Assembly (NCBI RefSeq): GCF_026191675.1
Contig: NZ_JAKRRY010000017.1
Coordinates: forward strand, 1-64,000
From: Vibrio qingdaonensis
GTDB taxonomy: Bacteria; Pseudomonadota; Gammaproteobacteria; Enterobacterales; Vibrionaceae
Length of the DNA: 64,000 bases
Direction: 5' to 3'
A program made the position numbers and the translations under genes. Shown here piece after piece: positions 1 through 10,255 of this stretch (positions within the stretch are counted from its first letter, which is position 1; every line of letters begins with the position of its first letter). The notes below the pieces were generated by a model, which saw only the letters and a list, made by a program, of their open reading frames with translations, had not been told where the DNA came from and made no database searches.

Positions 1-43
1 TCTGATGAGCCTTTTTGAGGTTCTAAATTAGCCCGTTAACTTA

Positions 44-1927
44 CTAAATTTTGAATCGACCAATCTCGCGACCTAGCTTCTGCGACAGCTCTGACAACTC
101 TACCGCTTGTTGAGCTGCTTCATGCGCTTCTTCGGCTAACTCATCGGAAACATCGCGGATGCCCTGAGTATTGCGAGTGATCTCTGAGGTCACAGAGGCT
201 TGCTCTTCTGCCGCCGTCGCGATTTGCGTTGCCATATCACTGATTTGCCCCACCGCCGATAAGATTTGAGTCAAGCTTGCTGCTGCACTGTTGGCATCAT
301 CCACGCTGGTTTCGGCTAAGCCGCGGCTATCATTCATAATACCGACCGCTTTACCCGTTGTGGCTTGCAGTGTCTCAATAGTTTGCTGAATCTCTTGCGT
401 AGACGCATGAGTGCGTTGGCTCAACACACGTACTTCATCAGCAACCACAGCAAAACCCCGACCTTGCTCACCCGCTCGCGCGGCTTCAATTGCTGCGTTA
501 AGAGCAAGCAAATTCGTTTGCTCGGCAATACCTTGAATCGTCGACAAGATGGTGTTGATGCTACTACCATGAACTTCAAGCTCGCGAATCACTGCGGTTG
601 CGACATCCACTTCTTGAGCCAGATTCTGAATTGAATGTTGGGTCGCTGATACTTGACCCGCACCGTGGTTGCTTGCCTCTACCGCCTCAGAAGAGTTATT
701 CGCAGTCATATCAGCATTATTGGCAATTTCTTGCGTCGCCGCTGCCATCTCATTGATTGCTGTAGCAACCATATTGATTTCGTCTTGTTGCGTTTGAATA
801 CGTTGACTACGAACTCGCGCATGAGTCGCGGTATCTTTCGCTTGTTCTGACAAGGCGACCGACACATCGGTAAGCTTCATAATCGTTTCGTGCATGTAAC
901 TAACAAACGTGTTGAAGTTGCGAGCTAATTGTCCCACCTCATCGTGGCTTCTTGGTTCTAGGCGGCTGGTTAAATCCCCTTCACCAGACGCGATTTCTGC
1001 CAGTGCTTTAGACACTCGCGCTAAATCATTAATAAGGAAGCTCACCATCCAAGAGGCGATGGCGGCAACGAAAATAACGATGACAACTGAGGTAAGTATT
1101 AGCTGCGTAAGCGCGCTGTTCAGTTTCGCCAGTTCGGTTTGTTTATCTAACTCTACCGCCAGTACCCAATTAGTCTCAGGAACCTTAGTGAAGTACAACA
1201 TTTTCTCCACGCCTTGAATCGCGACTTCCGTCATCTCACCACGAGACGCGAGCTCACTGATAGCAGACGTCGTCAATTCGGGACTTAGCTCCGTCATTGA
1301 CTTTAATAACAACGAGGTATTTTGGTGGGCAAGGAAGGTATTATTCGACAAGTCAATCAACATCGCGCTGGCATTATGTCCCACGTTCAAACTAATGACG
1401 TCTTGCACTAACTGATCAATTAATACATCGGCACCAACGATGCCAACTAAGCGACCATTTTTCTTTACAGGTTCAGCGATGGTCACCAGCAAAGCATTGG
1501 TAATGGCATCTTGATATGCCTCAGTAATAATCTGTTTATTGGCAGACGCTGCATCCTGATACCAAGGGCGCGTTCTAGGATCGTAATCGGCTCTGTTACG
1601 CTCTGGGTGAGAACGATACATTCCACCATCTGGAGTCCCCAAAAAGATGTCGTCAAAGCCACCAGCGACACGTGCTTGTTTTAGGTAGGGTACTTTATCT
1701 TCTACTTCGGAGAATGGATTAAAAGCGGTCGCAATGTCCTTTCTCACTCCGATCCAATTTTCTATTCCTTCCACTGCCGCAAGCGATACGTTATTCGCAC
1801 GACTTGAGATTGCATCATGCGTCTGTGTTGAAAGTTGTTGCGCAGACAAGATGGTTAATACCACGGCCATCAATAGTACAGCAGACAACATTGCTGTAAT
1901 GAGTTTTTGCTTTAGAGATAATTTCAT
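44..1927 (-). CDS. Methyl-accepting chemotaxis protein, dCache type
   Basis: Inner-membrane chemoreceptor of 627 aa that would signal to CheA/CheW. The order of parts is clear: an N-terminal membrane segment (about residues 10-30), a periplasmic double-Cache-like sensor (about 35-270, with [12 protein letters not shown] and a [10 protein letters not shown] strand), a second membrane segment (about 273-296), a HAMP domain, then a long helical signalling hairpin. The hairpin tip contains the highly conserved run [20 protein letters not shown]. The ligand cannot be deduced. Cache sensors of this kind often bind amino acids or carboxylates. The gene stands alone. The start is the ATG that begins MKLSLKQK. 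Confidence 0.93.
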   Translation of the reverse strand: MKLSLKQKLITAMLSAVLLMAVVLTILSAQQLSTQTHDAISSRANNVSLAAVEGIENWIGVRKDIATAFNPFSEVEDKVPYLKQARVAGGFDDIFLGTPDGGMYRSHPERNRADYDPRTRPWYQDAASANKQIITEAYQDAITNALLVTIAEPVKKNGRLVGIVGADVLIDQLVQDVISLNVGHNASAMLIDLSNNTFLAHQNTSLLLKSMTELSPELTTSAISELASRGEMTEVAIQGVEKMLYFTKVPETNWVLAVELDKQTELAKLNSALTQLILTSVVIVIFVAAIASWMVSFLINDLARVSKALAEIASGEGDLTSRLEPRSHDEVGQLARNFNTFVSYMHETIMKLTDVSVALSEQAKDTATHARVRSQRIQTQQDEINMVATAINEMAAATQEIANNADMTANNSSEAVEASNHGAGQVSATQHSIQNLAQEVDVATAVIRELEVHGSSINTILSTIQGIAEQTNLLALNAAIEAARAGEQGRGFAVVADEVRVLSQRTHASTQEIQQTIETLQATTGKAVGIMNDSRGLAETSVDDANSAAASLTQILSAVGQISDMATQIATAAEEQASVTSEITRNTQGIRDVSDELAEEAHEAAQQAVELSELSQKLGREIGRFKI

Positions 1928-2430
1928 CGGTTATTATTCTTTTAGTAACTTAATAGTTAATTAATCATGTTAGTCATGAAAAGTACTGCGGGCAGATAAT
2001 ATCCAAATTCCGATGCAAAATCGACCGTCAATATTTTGTCTAGCTTTTCATTTCCGCCAAAATTATGCCGATGCGAACCGCAACCAATCGAGTCACATTT
2101 TTGACCTCAGTAAGCCAAGCATTCTCTCATTACCCCACTTTTAACACCCACGCTAAAACTTCACATTAACCATATGATTTTATGATGATTTTTATCGGTA
2201 ACTTTTTATCACCTCGATATAGAGAACAGGCTGAGCAAGTAAGAGCACTGGGGGCGTGTAATATAAGATTTCAGAAGCGGAACATAACAAATTAAATATC
2301 AGTTTATAAGAATAAATAGGAAAATTTAACGTAGAAGAACATCGATTAGATCAAAAAAAGAGCAGCCTTAGCTGCCCTTTTTACGTTATTTAGAATTTAC
2401 ACACATCAACATACCTATAGATGCTGTTCA
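1928..2430. other. Intergenic stretch between chemoreceptor and BCCT gene
   Basis: About 500 bases without a convincing gene. It must hold the promoter of the chemoreceptor (transcribed leftward) and, at its right end, the terminator of the BCCT gene. I see no RNA gene, repeat or long palindrome in the rest. Confidence 0.5.
2353..2383 (-). terminator. Rho-independent terminator after BCCT gene
   Basis: Read on the minus strand, AAAGGGCAGC pairs with GCTGCTCTTT around a TAAG loop and is followed by a T run. It lies about 50 bases after the BCCT stop codon. The A-rich opposite side makes it potentially bidirectional. Confidence 0.85.
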
Positions 2431-4002
2431 CTATGTGCGTTCTGTTTTCATACCCATAAGTAGACTCACACACATTGCCAGTAATATAAAGGTAAATGGC
2501 AACGCTGATGAAATAGCACCCGCTTGCAATGCTTGGATAGCTTCGCTACCACCAATCCACAATAACGCAACCGCAATAGCCCCTTCCATAAAGGCCCAAA
2601 ATACACGCTGAATAACAGGCGCATCAATTTTACCACCCGCGGTAATGCTGTCGATCACCAAAGAACCGGAATCCGAAGACGTAATAAAGAACACCAAAAC
2701 AAGGATCACCGCAATGACAGACAGTAACGTGCCCATTGGTAGCGCATCAAACATTTCAAACATGGCCAATGGTACATCACGCAAGCCATTTGCACCCAGC
2801 GTACCCACTTGATTAACCACTTGGTCAATGGCAAGGCCGCCAAATACAGACATCCAAATAATCGTCACGGATGTCGGAACAATAAGTACCGCAGTAATGA
2901 ACTGCCTTACTGTACGTCCCTTAGAAACGCGAGCAATAAACATACCAACGAATGGGGACCATGAAATCCACCAAGCCCAATAGAATACCGTCCAACCGTG
3001 CATCCACGCTTCATCATCACGACCATGAGGATTACTTAGTGGTACGATGTTTTTCAAATAAGCGAACAACGTATCAGGGATCGAGGCGAACGTTACCGCA
3101 TAGCCAATTAAAGCCACTAACGCCAATAAAATAAACGCAACGATCATATTGATGTTACTGATGACCTTAACACCGCCATCAATGCCACGTAATACCGAAA
3201 CAACGGCGAGCAAAGTGACAACGGCAATCACGATCACCTGCAACGTCATGCCAGATTCAACACCGAAGACATGGTGAATACCACTTGCTGCCTGCTGTGC
3301 GCCTAAACCAAGTGACGTAGCTAAACCAAACAAAGTCGCAAGAACGGCTAGAATATCAATGATATGCCCAGCCCAGCCCCAAGCTCTATCACCTAAAATA
3401 GGATAGAACACAGAGCGCATCGATAGAGGTAAACCTTTATTGTAGGTAAAGAACGCTAGAGATAAGGCAACAACACCGTAGATCGCCCATGGGTGTAACC
3501 CCCAGTGGAACATAGTGGCGCCCATCGCAAGCTCGCGAGCCTGCTCTGTGTTTGCTGCTACGCCTAGCGGGGTTTCATACCACCCCGTAAAGTAAGCCAC
3601 TGGTTCGGCAACACTCCAGAACATAAGGCCAATGCCCATACCAGCAGCGAATAACATCGCCAGCCAAGACATAAATGAATAATCCGCCGTGGCATCTTTG
3701 CCGCCTAAGCGTATTTTACCAAATGGAGAAACAATCAGACCCAAACAGAAGATGACAAAAATATTGCCCGCCCACATAAATAGCCAGTCAAACTTATTAA
3801 TGATCTGCCATTTAATACCGTCTAACGCACTTTTTGCTGTCTCAGCATCAACCACCACTGCCAGTACTAGTAATAACGCAATAAAACCTGCACTCCACCC
3901 AAATACTGGGTTATGCACGTCGAATCCCCATTTTTGAACATTATCTTGTCCAATTGTATAGTCAGTACTGTCAATACTGTACTTATCAATACCTTTTGTC
4001 AT
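2431..4002 (-). CDS. BCCT-family compatible-solute (betaine/choline/carnitine) transporter
   Basis: Secondary transporter of 523 aa in the inner membrane, expected to import betaine-type osmolytes with sodium or protons. About twelve membrane segments are visible. The family signature is present: the Trp-rich segment WAWWISWSPFVGMFIARVS (about residues 335-355) and the earlier GMGIGLMFWSVAEP. An AAGG-like ribosome site (gtgaggaacg) precedes the ATG. It lies downstream of, and in the same direction as, the CosR-like regulator, but a terminator at 4261-4298 separates them, so it probably has its own promoter. It is a close paralogue of the BCCT gene at 5185-6777. The exact substrate cannot be told from sequence. 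Confidence 0.93.
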   Translation of the reverse strand: MTKGIDKYSIDSTDYTIGQDNVQKWGFDVHNPVFGWSAGFIALLLVLAVVVDAETAKSALDGIKWQIINKFDWLFMWAGNIFVIFCLGLIVSPFGKIRLGGKDATADYSFMSWLAMLFAAGMGIGLMFWSVAEPVAYFTGWYETPLGVAANTEQARELAMGATMFHWGLHPWAIYGVVALSLAFFTYNKGLPLSMRSVFYPILGDRAWGWAGHIIDILAVLATLFGLATSLGLGAQQAASGIHHVFGVESGMTLQVIVIAVVTLLAVVSVLRGIDGGVKVISNINMIVAFILLALVALIGYAVTFASIPDTLFAYLKNIVPLSNPHGRDDEAWMHGWTVFYWAWWISWSPFVGMFIARVSKGRTVRQFITAVLIVPTSVTIIWMSVFGGLAIDQVVNQVGTLGANGLRDVPLAMFEMFDALPMGTLLSVIAVILVLVFFITSSDSGSLVIDSITAGGKIDAPVIQRVFWAFMEGAIAVALLWIGGSEAIQALQAGAISSALPFTFILLAMCVSLLMGMKTERT

Positions 4003-4327
4003 CGTTCCTCACCCTGACGAACTGCTATCCATCAAAATATTTTGTGTACTAAGTAATACCAAATATCCGTATGACACAGACTGCGTTATCACTCAACTTT
4101 TAGTGCTACGAAAGATTCAGTTTAGCAAAAAATGTCTGAAATATCATACAGTCTTTACCATTAGCCTGTTACTCATCGTTGGCTAAACCAAAGTATAGAC
4201 TATTTAGATGTCAAATTATTGATACGAAAACCGGACCCGTGCATGCCTGATTTGCGAGCACAAAAAAAGCCCATCGTACTTTTCCAGTAATATGGGCTCA
4301 ATGTATTATTTTCGCGATTAAACGACG
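4003..4327. other. Intergenic region between BCCT gene and cosR
   Basis: Holds the presumed promoter of the leftward BCCT gene and the cosR terminator at 4261-4298. An open frame across the terminator (4200-4439) has no family resemblance and is not supported as a gene. Confidence 0.5.
4261..4298 (-). terminator. Terminator after cosR
   Basis: On the minus strand, AGCCCAT pairs with ATGGGCT (4292-4298 with 4268-4274) around a 17-base loop, and a run of seven T follows. It lies 30-65 bases past the stop codon of the MarR-family gene. Confidence 0.8.
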
Positions 4328-4801
4328 CTAGTTTTTTGCTATCGCATCGATTTGTAATACTGGCGCAGCATCGATGCCTTCCGCATTCATCATCGATGAT
4401 ATTCTTTGGATAGAAGATAACAACAAGGTTTGTTCCCACGCCTCAAGACTTTGAAATTTCTGTACGAAGCTGTCTTGGAGTGGCAAAGGGGCGCTATCAA
4501 GCACTTCAGTGCCTTTTTCTGTTAAAACTGCATGAACTTTTCGCTTGTCTTGATGACTTCGTTCACGTCTTACATAATCGTTCAGCTCTAGTCGGTCGAT
4601 AATAGTCGTCGCTGTCGCCTGACTAACATTGGTATAATTCGATAACTCACGAATGGTTACATTCCCTTTTTCCCTGATTGCCTTCATCAGCACCAGTTGC
4701 GGTCCAGTGAGTCCGCACTCTTTTTTTAATTTTTTCGAATGCAAGTCGATGGCTCTTATTACTTGACGTATCGCCACGAGCACTTCTTCGTGTTTTTCCA
4801 A
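4328..4801 (-). CDS. cosR: MarR-family transcriptional regulator, CosR-like
   Basis: Cytoplasmic DNA-binding regulator of 157 aa with a MarR winged helix: recognition region LSNYTNVSQATATTIIDRLE (about residues 54-73) and wing RRERSHQDKRKVHAVLTEKG. In Vibrio a MarR-type regulator called CosR sits beside a BCCT/OpuD transporter gene and controls compatible-solute synthesis and uptake in response to salinity. Both the sequence style and the position between two BCCT genes fit that. The name rests on context and remembered similarity rather than on an alignment. The divergent BCCT gene and the gene itself are the obvious targets. Confidence 0.82.
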   Translation of the reverse strand: MEKHEEVLVAIRQVIRAIDLHSKKLKKECGLTGPQLVLMKAIREKGNVTIRELSNYTNVSQATATTIIDRLELNDYVRRERSHQDKRKVHAVLTEKGTEVLDSAPLPLQDSFVQKFQSLEAWEQTLLLSSIQRISSMMNAEGIDAAPVLQIDAIAKN

Positions 4802-5184
4802 TTCTTTATTCCAAATTAGCGATTATCTGTTAATCCCTGCGTTTTAACACATTCATACCGATGATGCATCTCAATCACACCTATAAACCGATCGCGACCA
4901 CCATTGACTCATTATTAGTGTTTAAAAAGGTGCGCTTGCACACTCCCTTAATAATGGACTGCAACCCTCGGTCGCACTTAAGTTTACGGGCGTTATTTTA
5001 CCGATAAAAACACAGAAAAAACAGCCCATTTCATTAGAGTTAAAACCGTTAGTACTCTATACAGTTTGTCCATTAAAAATAGTCCAAAATGCGAGCAAAA
5101 CAATGAATATCTTCCCATTTATAATTACTTTTGTTAGTATTCGCCCGAATTTTAGTTAGAGCTCTAAGTAGTATCAGAGGAATG
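4802..5184. promoter_or_regulatory. Divergent regulatory region cosR / BCCT
   Basis: About 380 bases between the divergent cosR and BCCT genes. A TATAAT hexamer at 5120-5125 lies about 60 bases before the BCCT start and is a candidate -10; no convincing -35 is seen at the matching distance. CosR would be expected to bind here, but I could not pick out a certain palindrome. Confidence 0.4.
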
Positions 5185-6777
5185 ATGAATAATACTAAGG
5201 ACAAGTATAGTATTGAAAATACTGACTATACTGTTGGGCAAGATAATGTCCAAAAATGGGGGTTTGATGTTCATAACCCTGTCTTCGGCACCAGCGCAGC
5301 ACTCATCGTACTGTTTCTCGTCGCCCTTCTCGTCGTAGACCCTGCCACCGCCAAAGCCACACTTGATGGCGCTAAATGGCAAATCATTGGCGCATTCGAC
5401 AACTTATTTATGTGGGCGGGCAATATCTTTGTGATTTTCTGCCTTGGCCTTGTCTTGTCTCCTTACGGAAAAATCCGTATTGGTGGTGCAAGTGCAAAAC
5501 CTGACCATTCAACCCTATCCTGGATTGCAATGCTATTTGCCGGCGGCATGGGTATTGGCCTGATGTTTTGGGGGGTAGCAGAACCTGTTGCCTACTTCAC
5601 TGGTTGGTATGAGACGCCTCTTGGCGTTGAAGCTTATACTGAGGAAGCGCGTAAAGTAGCGCTGGGCGCGACTATGTTCCATTGGGGTATTCATCCATGG
5701 TCCATGTACGCCGTTGTTGCGCTTTCAATGGCATTCTTTGCCTTTAATAAAGGCCTTCCTCTTTCAATGCGCTCGGTATTCTACCCACTGTTAGGGGATA
5801 GAACATGGGGTTGGTTTGGCCACATCATTGATATTCTGGCCGTTCTCGCGACTCTGTTTGGCCTTGCAACCTCATTAGGTTTAGGTGCGCAGCAAGCCGC
5901 AAGCGGCATTGGCCACGTATTTGGTGTCGAAGCAGGTACAACATTACAACTTGTCGTTATCGCGTTTGTCACCGCATTGGCGATCTTTTCTGTAGTTCGT
6001 GGTATTGATGGTGGTGTAAAGCTACTAAGTAATACCAACATCCTTATTGCTTTTGTCCTTTTGATTGTCGTCATTGTTGCCTCGATTGCCACATTCTTTG
6101 GCTCATTAGGAACTACGATTGTCGGCTACGTTGAGAATATTATCCCGCTAAGTAACCCTCATGGTCGTGAAGACGAAGCATGGATGCACGGTTGGACAGT
6201 ATTCTACTGGGCGTGGTGGATTTCATGGTCCCCTTGTGTTGGCATGTTCATTGCGCGCGTTTCTAAAGGGCGCACTGTACGTGAATTCCTGACAGCCGTT
6301 ATTATTATCCCGACCACCATCACATTATTTTGGATGGCAGCGTTTGGTGGTATGGCCATTGATCAAGTGATTAACCAAGTCGGAGAGCTCGGTCAAAATG
6401 GGCTGACAGATTTAACGCTATCACTGTTCTATGCATACGAAGCTTTGCCAATGAGCACCGTTTTATCGGTTATCTCTATCATCTTGATTATGGTGTTTTT
6501 CATTACTTCATCAGACTCAGCCTCACTGGTTATCGACAGCATCACCGCAGGTGGTAAAGTGGATGCACCAGTACCACAGCGAGTCTTCTGGGCGACAATT
6601 GAAGGTGCTATTGCAGCGGTACTGTTATGGGTAGGTGGTACAGAGGCGATTCAAGCACTGCAAGCTGGTGCAATCTCTACGGCGTTACCATTTACAATTA
6701 TTCTGCTAGTAATGTGTGTGAGCCTATTAAAAGGTATGCGTACTGAACTTCAAGTGCACCAACACAGCTACGCGTAA
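5185..6777 (+). CDS. BCCT-family compatible-solute transporter (second copy)
   Basis: Inner-membrane transporter of about 530 aa, with about twelve membrane segments and the BCCT signature WAWWISWSPCVGMFIARVS. Nearly every block matches the copy at 2431-4002, including the N-terminal GQDNVQKWGFDVHNPVFG and the SITAGGKVDAPVPQRVFWA region. I place the start at ATG 5185 because AGAGG ends five bases upstream and the protein then begins like its paralogue (MNNTKDKYSI); ATG 5182 is an alternative. It is divergent from cosR, the arrangement known for opuD-type genes in Vibrio. Its role is osmolyte uptake; the substrate is not defined by sequence. Confidence 0.93.
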   Translation: MNNTKDKYSIENTDYTVGQDNVQKWGFDVHNPVFGTSAALIVLFLVALLVVDPATAKATLDGAKWQIIGAFDNLFMWAGNIFVIFCLGLVLSPYGKIRIGGASAKPDHSTLSWIAMLFAGGMGIGLMFWGVAEPVAYFTGWYETPLGVEAYTEEARKVALGATMFHWGIHPWSMYAVVALSMAFFAFNKGLPLSMRSVFYPLLGDRTWGWFGHIIDILAVLATLFGLATSLGLGAQQAASGIGHVFGVEAGTTLQLVVIAFVTALAIFSVVRGIDGGVKLLSNTNILIAFVLLIVVIVASIATFFGSLGTTIVGYVENIIPLSNPHGREDEAWMHGWTVFYWAWWISWSPCVGMFIARVSKGRTVREFLTAVIIIPTTITLFWMAAFGGMAIDQVINQVGELGQNGLTDLTLSLFYAYEALPMSTVLSVISIILIMVFFITSSDSASLVIDSITAGGKVDAPVPQRVFWATIEGAIAAVLLWVGGTEAIQALQAGAISTALPFTIILLVMCVSLLKGMRTELQVHQHSYA

Positions 6778-6801
6778 CGCTATCACGATTTAAATACGTT
6801 A

Positions 6802-6826
6802 AGACCCGCTTTTGCGGGTCTTTTTT
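6802..6826 (+). terminator. Terminator after second BCCT gene
   Basis: AGACCCGC pairs with GCGGGTCT around a four-base loop, followed by six T, 25 bases after the stop codon. Confidence 0.92.
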
Positions 6827-6868
6827 ATCAAGCGCCACCATTAATATCAATAGTGTCCACACTCTGCC

Positions 6869-7504
6869 CTATCCCAAACCATGTTCCAGTGCGTACTTTG
6901 CCAATTCAGCCGTCGAGTGCAAGTCCAACTTGTGTTTAATGTTCTGCCTATGAGTTTCTACTGTACGATAAGATATATCGAGCATCTGCGCTATTTTCTT
7001 GCTGCTACTTCCTTGTGCGACTAATTTCAACACCGACTCTTCTCTACGACTCAATGGATTAGTCTTGCTCTGTGCTGGTGACACCTCTTGTGAAAATAAC
7101 GTTTGCGTAACAGACTCACAAAAATACGTAGACCCTTGCTTCACCGTTTTGATGGCTTGAACCATTTTTTCTGCCGATATTTCCTTTAACATATAGCCCA
7201 CAGCCCCTGCCTGCATCACTTTCATAATATATTCACGATTATCATGCATCGTGAGCATAAGCACTTTGGTTTCAGGACGTTCTTCTTTCAATAGCTGTGT
7301 CGCTTCTATGCCATTCATAATAGGCATACTCACGTCCATTAGTACCACGTCAGGCTGGTACGATTTGACCACGTCTACCGCCTCAAGCCCATTACTTGCC
7401 GTTGCAATCACCTCAATATCGGGTTCTCGCTCTAGCCGAGCGATGAAACCTTCCAAAACCACTTGATGATCATCCACTATCACCACTTTGATCGGTTCAT
7501 CCAT
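6869..7504 (-). CDS. NarL/LuxR-type response regulator of TRAP operon
   Basis: Two-component response regulator of 211 aa. The N-terminal receiver has the acidic pair D11-D12, the phospho-acceptor D57 in VVLMDVSMP, and a conserved Lys in GYMLKE. The C-terminal LuxR-type helix-turn-helix contains PLSRREESVLKLVAQGSSSK and the recognition stretch SYRTVETHRQNIKHKL. The start codon overlaps the kinase stop codon by one base (TAATG), so the two are translationally coupled. As the last gene of the TRAP transporter operon it most likely controls that operon. The TACGTA cluster at 12251-12389 is a candidate target; that link is inference. Confidence 0.93.
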   Translation of the reverse strand: MDEPIKVVIVDDHQVVLEGFIARLEREPDIEVIATASNGLEAVDVVKSYQPDVVLMDVSMPIMNGIEATQLLKEERPETKVLMLTMHDNREYIMKVMQAGAVGYMLKEISAEKMVQAIKTVKQGSTYFCESVTQTLFSQEVSPAQSKTNPLSRREESVLKLVAQGSSSKKIAQMLDISYRTVETHRQNIKHKLDLHSTAELAKYALEHGLG

Positions 7505-8853
7505 TATTCCGTTCCTTCTAACTTCAGCAAGACTGTGATTTCTGTTCCGCTTCCATAATCACTCAGTAATTCAAACTCACCACCAATAAACTCAACACGC
7601 TCTCTCATATTACGCAAACCGATTCCGCGTGCTGCCAGTGCATTGGTCACATCAAAACCAATGCCATTATCACGAATCATTAATTGCAACACACTACCAA
7701 ACTGCTTTAGAAACACCGTAACTTGCGTCGCATCTGCATGCTTTTCTATATTATTCAGTGATTCTTGTACAACACGATATAAGGTCGTTGCCACCTCTGA
7801 TTTAAGTTTAGATGCTTGTGTATCAAGCACCAGTTCTGTATTCGCGTGAGAGTAGGTTTTGAAGTCTTGGAGCAAACTTGAAATGGCAGCTTCCAGCCCG
7901 ATATCGTCCAAGGCGCTCGGTCTAAGATGATGTGAGATTCGTCTCACTTCAATAATCGCTTCTGATAATGACGATAGAGACTTACTCAAGTGTCCAATGG
8001 AACGTACATCAATATCCTTGGTATCCATTAACTCTAAGTGACACTTACTCGAAACCAGCAGTTGGTTGACCCCATCATGTAATTCTCTAGCCAAGTGCTT
8101 TCTTTCGTCTTCTTGAAACATCACTGTTTTATGTGCCAGCTCTTTTAAGTTCTTATCGGCTAATTTATGCTCATGCCAATTCACTGCTAAGGTAAGCACA
8201 ATAATAACCGCCACCGTCACCGCAAAAATCGTCACAATAGAAAACATCGTGGTTTCAATATTTTTATCGATGGCGGCTCGAAGTAGCGCGACCTCCCTAG
8301 CCACATCCTCAATATAAAGTCCGGTGCCAATCATCCATTCCCACTTGTCTAACCACGCTGCGTAGCTCAACTTAGTTACCGTTTCGCCAGTCGACGGTTT
8401 CTGCCATAAATATTGATGGAATCCTCCGCCCGCTTGAGCTTGGAACAGCAATGTTTCTATTAGGTAATTGCCGTCTTGGTCTTGTAGCTTAAGAAGGTTT
8501 CGTCCCACCAGCTCTGGCTGTATGGGGTGAACAAGATTGGTGCCTGTCTTATCGTAGGCAAAAAAGTAGCCGTCCGTGCCGTAACGTAAGCGGTCTAGAA
8601 TTTCTCTAACTTGGGCCTTCGCTTCTGATTCAGAAAGATCCGGATCGTTATAAGCGTATTCGATAGCATCAAATGCAAGCTCTACGCTGTCCTTCAACGC
8701 TGACTCTTTCGAACGAATTAGACTCTCTCGGAAGATCTCGATTTCTTTTTCGCCAAAGGATTTGGCTTGATGGAGGGCAATCCAACTCACGCTAGCCGTC
8801 AATATCACTAACGGCAGTAACGTCAATAAGATCAGTTTTGCTTTGAGTGGCAT
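7504..8853 (-). CDS. Sensor histidine kinase, single-Cache input, HisKA_3 type
   Basis: Membrane sensor kinase of 449 aa from the ATG at 8853, which has GAAGGGA upstream. It has an N-terminal membrane helix (about 5-27), a periplasmic small Cache domain (about 30-205, with DGYFFAYDKTGTNLVHP and WEWMIGTGLYIED), a second helix (about 210-230), and a cytoplasmic NarX/DegS-type kinase. The phosphorylated His is H259 in ELHDGVNQLL, and the ATP-binding part contains IRDNGIGFD and GIGLRNMRERVE. It probably senses the substrate carried by the adjacent TRAP transporter, as DctS-like kinases do. The ligand is unknown. Confidence 0.92.
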   Translation of the reverse strand: MPLKAKLILLTLLPLVILTASVSWIALHQAKSFGEKEIEIFRESLIRSKESALKDSVELAFDAIEYAYNDPDLSESEAKAQVREILDRLRYGTDGYFFAYDKTGTNLVHPIQPELVGRNLLKLQDQDGNYLIETLLFQAQAGGGFHQYLWQKPSTGETVTKLSYAAWLDKWEWMIGTGLYIEDVAREVALLRAAIDKNIETTMFSIVTIFAVTVAVIIVLTLAVNWHEHKLADKNLKELAHKTVMFQEDERKHLARELHDGVNQLLVSSKCHLELMDTKDIDVRSIGHLSKSLSSLSEAIIEVRRISHHLRPSALDDIGLEAAISSLLQDFKTYSHANTELVLDTQASKLKSEVATTLYRVVQESLNNIEKHADATQVTVFLKQFGSVLQLMIRDNGIGFDVTNALAARGIGLRNMRERVEFIGGEFELLSDYGSGTEITVLLKLEGTE

Positions 8854-8960
8854 AGAAGTCCCTTCTAACTGCAGCCGCCGATAAAGGCAATGCATCCCGT
8901 AAGACACATTACCACGGCGGCCAAATAAATGAACTTCCTTACGCCACAACGGTAATTAGA

Positions 8961-10244
8961 TCACATTCCATAGAAGGATGGGAACACTAACAGTGACGCT
9001 AACACTAGGATTTGAATAGCAATAAACGGCATAACCCCACGGTATATATCTCTTGTCGTCACGCCATTCGGCGCCACCCCTTTCAAATAGAACAAGCTAA
9101 AACCAAATGGCGGCGTTAAGAACGATGTCTGTAAATTCATCGCGACGAGTATGGCAAACCACGTCATATTGATGCCCATGATCTCAGCAACGGGTGCAAT
9201 CATCGGAACAATAATGAAACAGATTTCCACAAAGTCGATGAAGAAACCTAGAATCAAAATCACCAGCATGGTGATAATGAGGAAACCCCACTTCTCTCCT
9301 GGAATGGACAACATCCATTCTTCCACCAGCATGTCGCCACCAGTATAGGTAAACGCCATCGAAAACGCAGTTGCGCCCAATAGAATGGCGAACACCATCG
9401 CCGTAACCTTGACGGTCTCTTTTGATGCTTCGTAAAGCATACGAAAATTAAACTGACCATAAGCCAACGACAATAAAATCGCCCCTGCGCCACCCAGCGC
9501 CGCAGATTCTGTTGGGGTTGCCACACCAGCGAATATTGAACCCAGAACAATCACAATCAAGGCTAGAGGCGGGATAATGGCTTTTAGCGCCGTTCTTACT
9601 TCTTGACTGCGTGAAATGGACTCATCTCTAGGAATGGGCTGCGCCGCTTCTGGGTTAAGTTTTGCGTATATCAGGATATATAAAACATAAGCTCCCACTA
9701 ACACTAACCCTGGCCAAATTGCCGCCTGAAACAAGTCACCAACTGGCACACCAAGTACATCGCCAAGAAGGATTAATACTATCGAAGGCGGAATGATTTG
9801 CCCCAATGTTCCTGACGCACAAATAGTACCGCACGCTAACCCTTTATCGTAATTGTACTTCAACATAACTGGTAGAGAGATAAGCCCCATCGCCACAACC
9901 GAAGCGCCAACGACTCCTGTCGACGCTGCGAGTAGCGCCCCAACTAATACCGTTGAAATCGCAATACCACCACGCACACCACCAAATAAACGCCCCATGG
10001 ACTCTAGCAGTTGCTCTGCCAGCTTAGTTTTTTGTAAAACTAAGCCCATAAAAACAAATAGCGGTACCGCCATTAAAACGGTATTTTCCATAATGGACTG
10101 GATTCGATATGGCATGAACGCGAACATTTCGATGCCTTCTGCCCACACGCCAAATATTAGCGCGATGCCTCCAAACGTGAAGGCCACAGGAAATCCTAAC
10201 AGTAGCGCAAACAGCGCTACAAAAAACATGACTATGCCGATCAT
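8961..10244 (-). CDS. dctM: TRAP transporter large permease, DctM family
   Basis: Inner-membrane protein of 427 aa, the sodium-coupled translocating subunit of a tripartite periplasmic transporter. It has about twelve hydrophobic segments and typical DctM stretches: PLFVFMGLVLQKTKLAEQLL, GTLGQIIPPSIVLILLGDVL and a C-terminal NLQTSFLTPPFGFSLFYLKG. The AAGGA ribosome site is well placed before the ATG. It lies 11 bases after dctQ and 107 bases before the kinase start, all in one direction. The name is used for the family; the carried substrate is not proven. Confidence 0.93.
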   Translation of the reverse strand: MIGIVMFFVALFALLLGFPVAFTFGGIALIFGVWAEGIEMFAFMPYRIQSIMENTVLMAVPLFVFMGLVLQKTKLAEQLLESMGRLFGGVRGGIAISTVLVGALLAASTGVVGASVVAMGLISLPVMLKYNYDKGLACGTICASGTLGQIIPPSIVLILLGDVLGVPVGDLFQAAIWPGLVLVGAYVLYILIYAKLNPEAAQPIPRDESISRSQEVRTALKAIIPPLALIVIVLGSIFAGVATPTESAALGGAGAILLSLAYGQFNFRMLYEASKETVKVTAMVFAILLGATAFSMAFTYTGGDMLVEEWMLSIPGEKWGFLIITMLVILILGFFIDFVEICFIIVPMIAPVAEIMGINMTWFAILVAMNLQTSFLTPPFGFSLFYLKGVAPNGVTTRDIYRGVMPFIAIQILVLASLLVFPSFYGM

Positions 10245-10255
10245 AGAAACAATCC

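Noticed and set aside
4200..4439. 79-codon reverse frame over the cosR terminator
   Set aside because: It runs across the cosR terminator and into the cosR coding region in another frame; no ribosome site or recognisable sequence.
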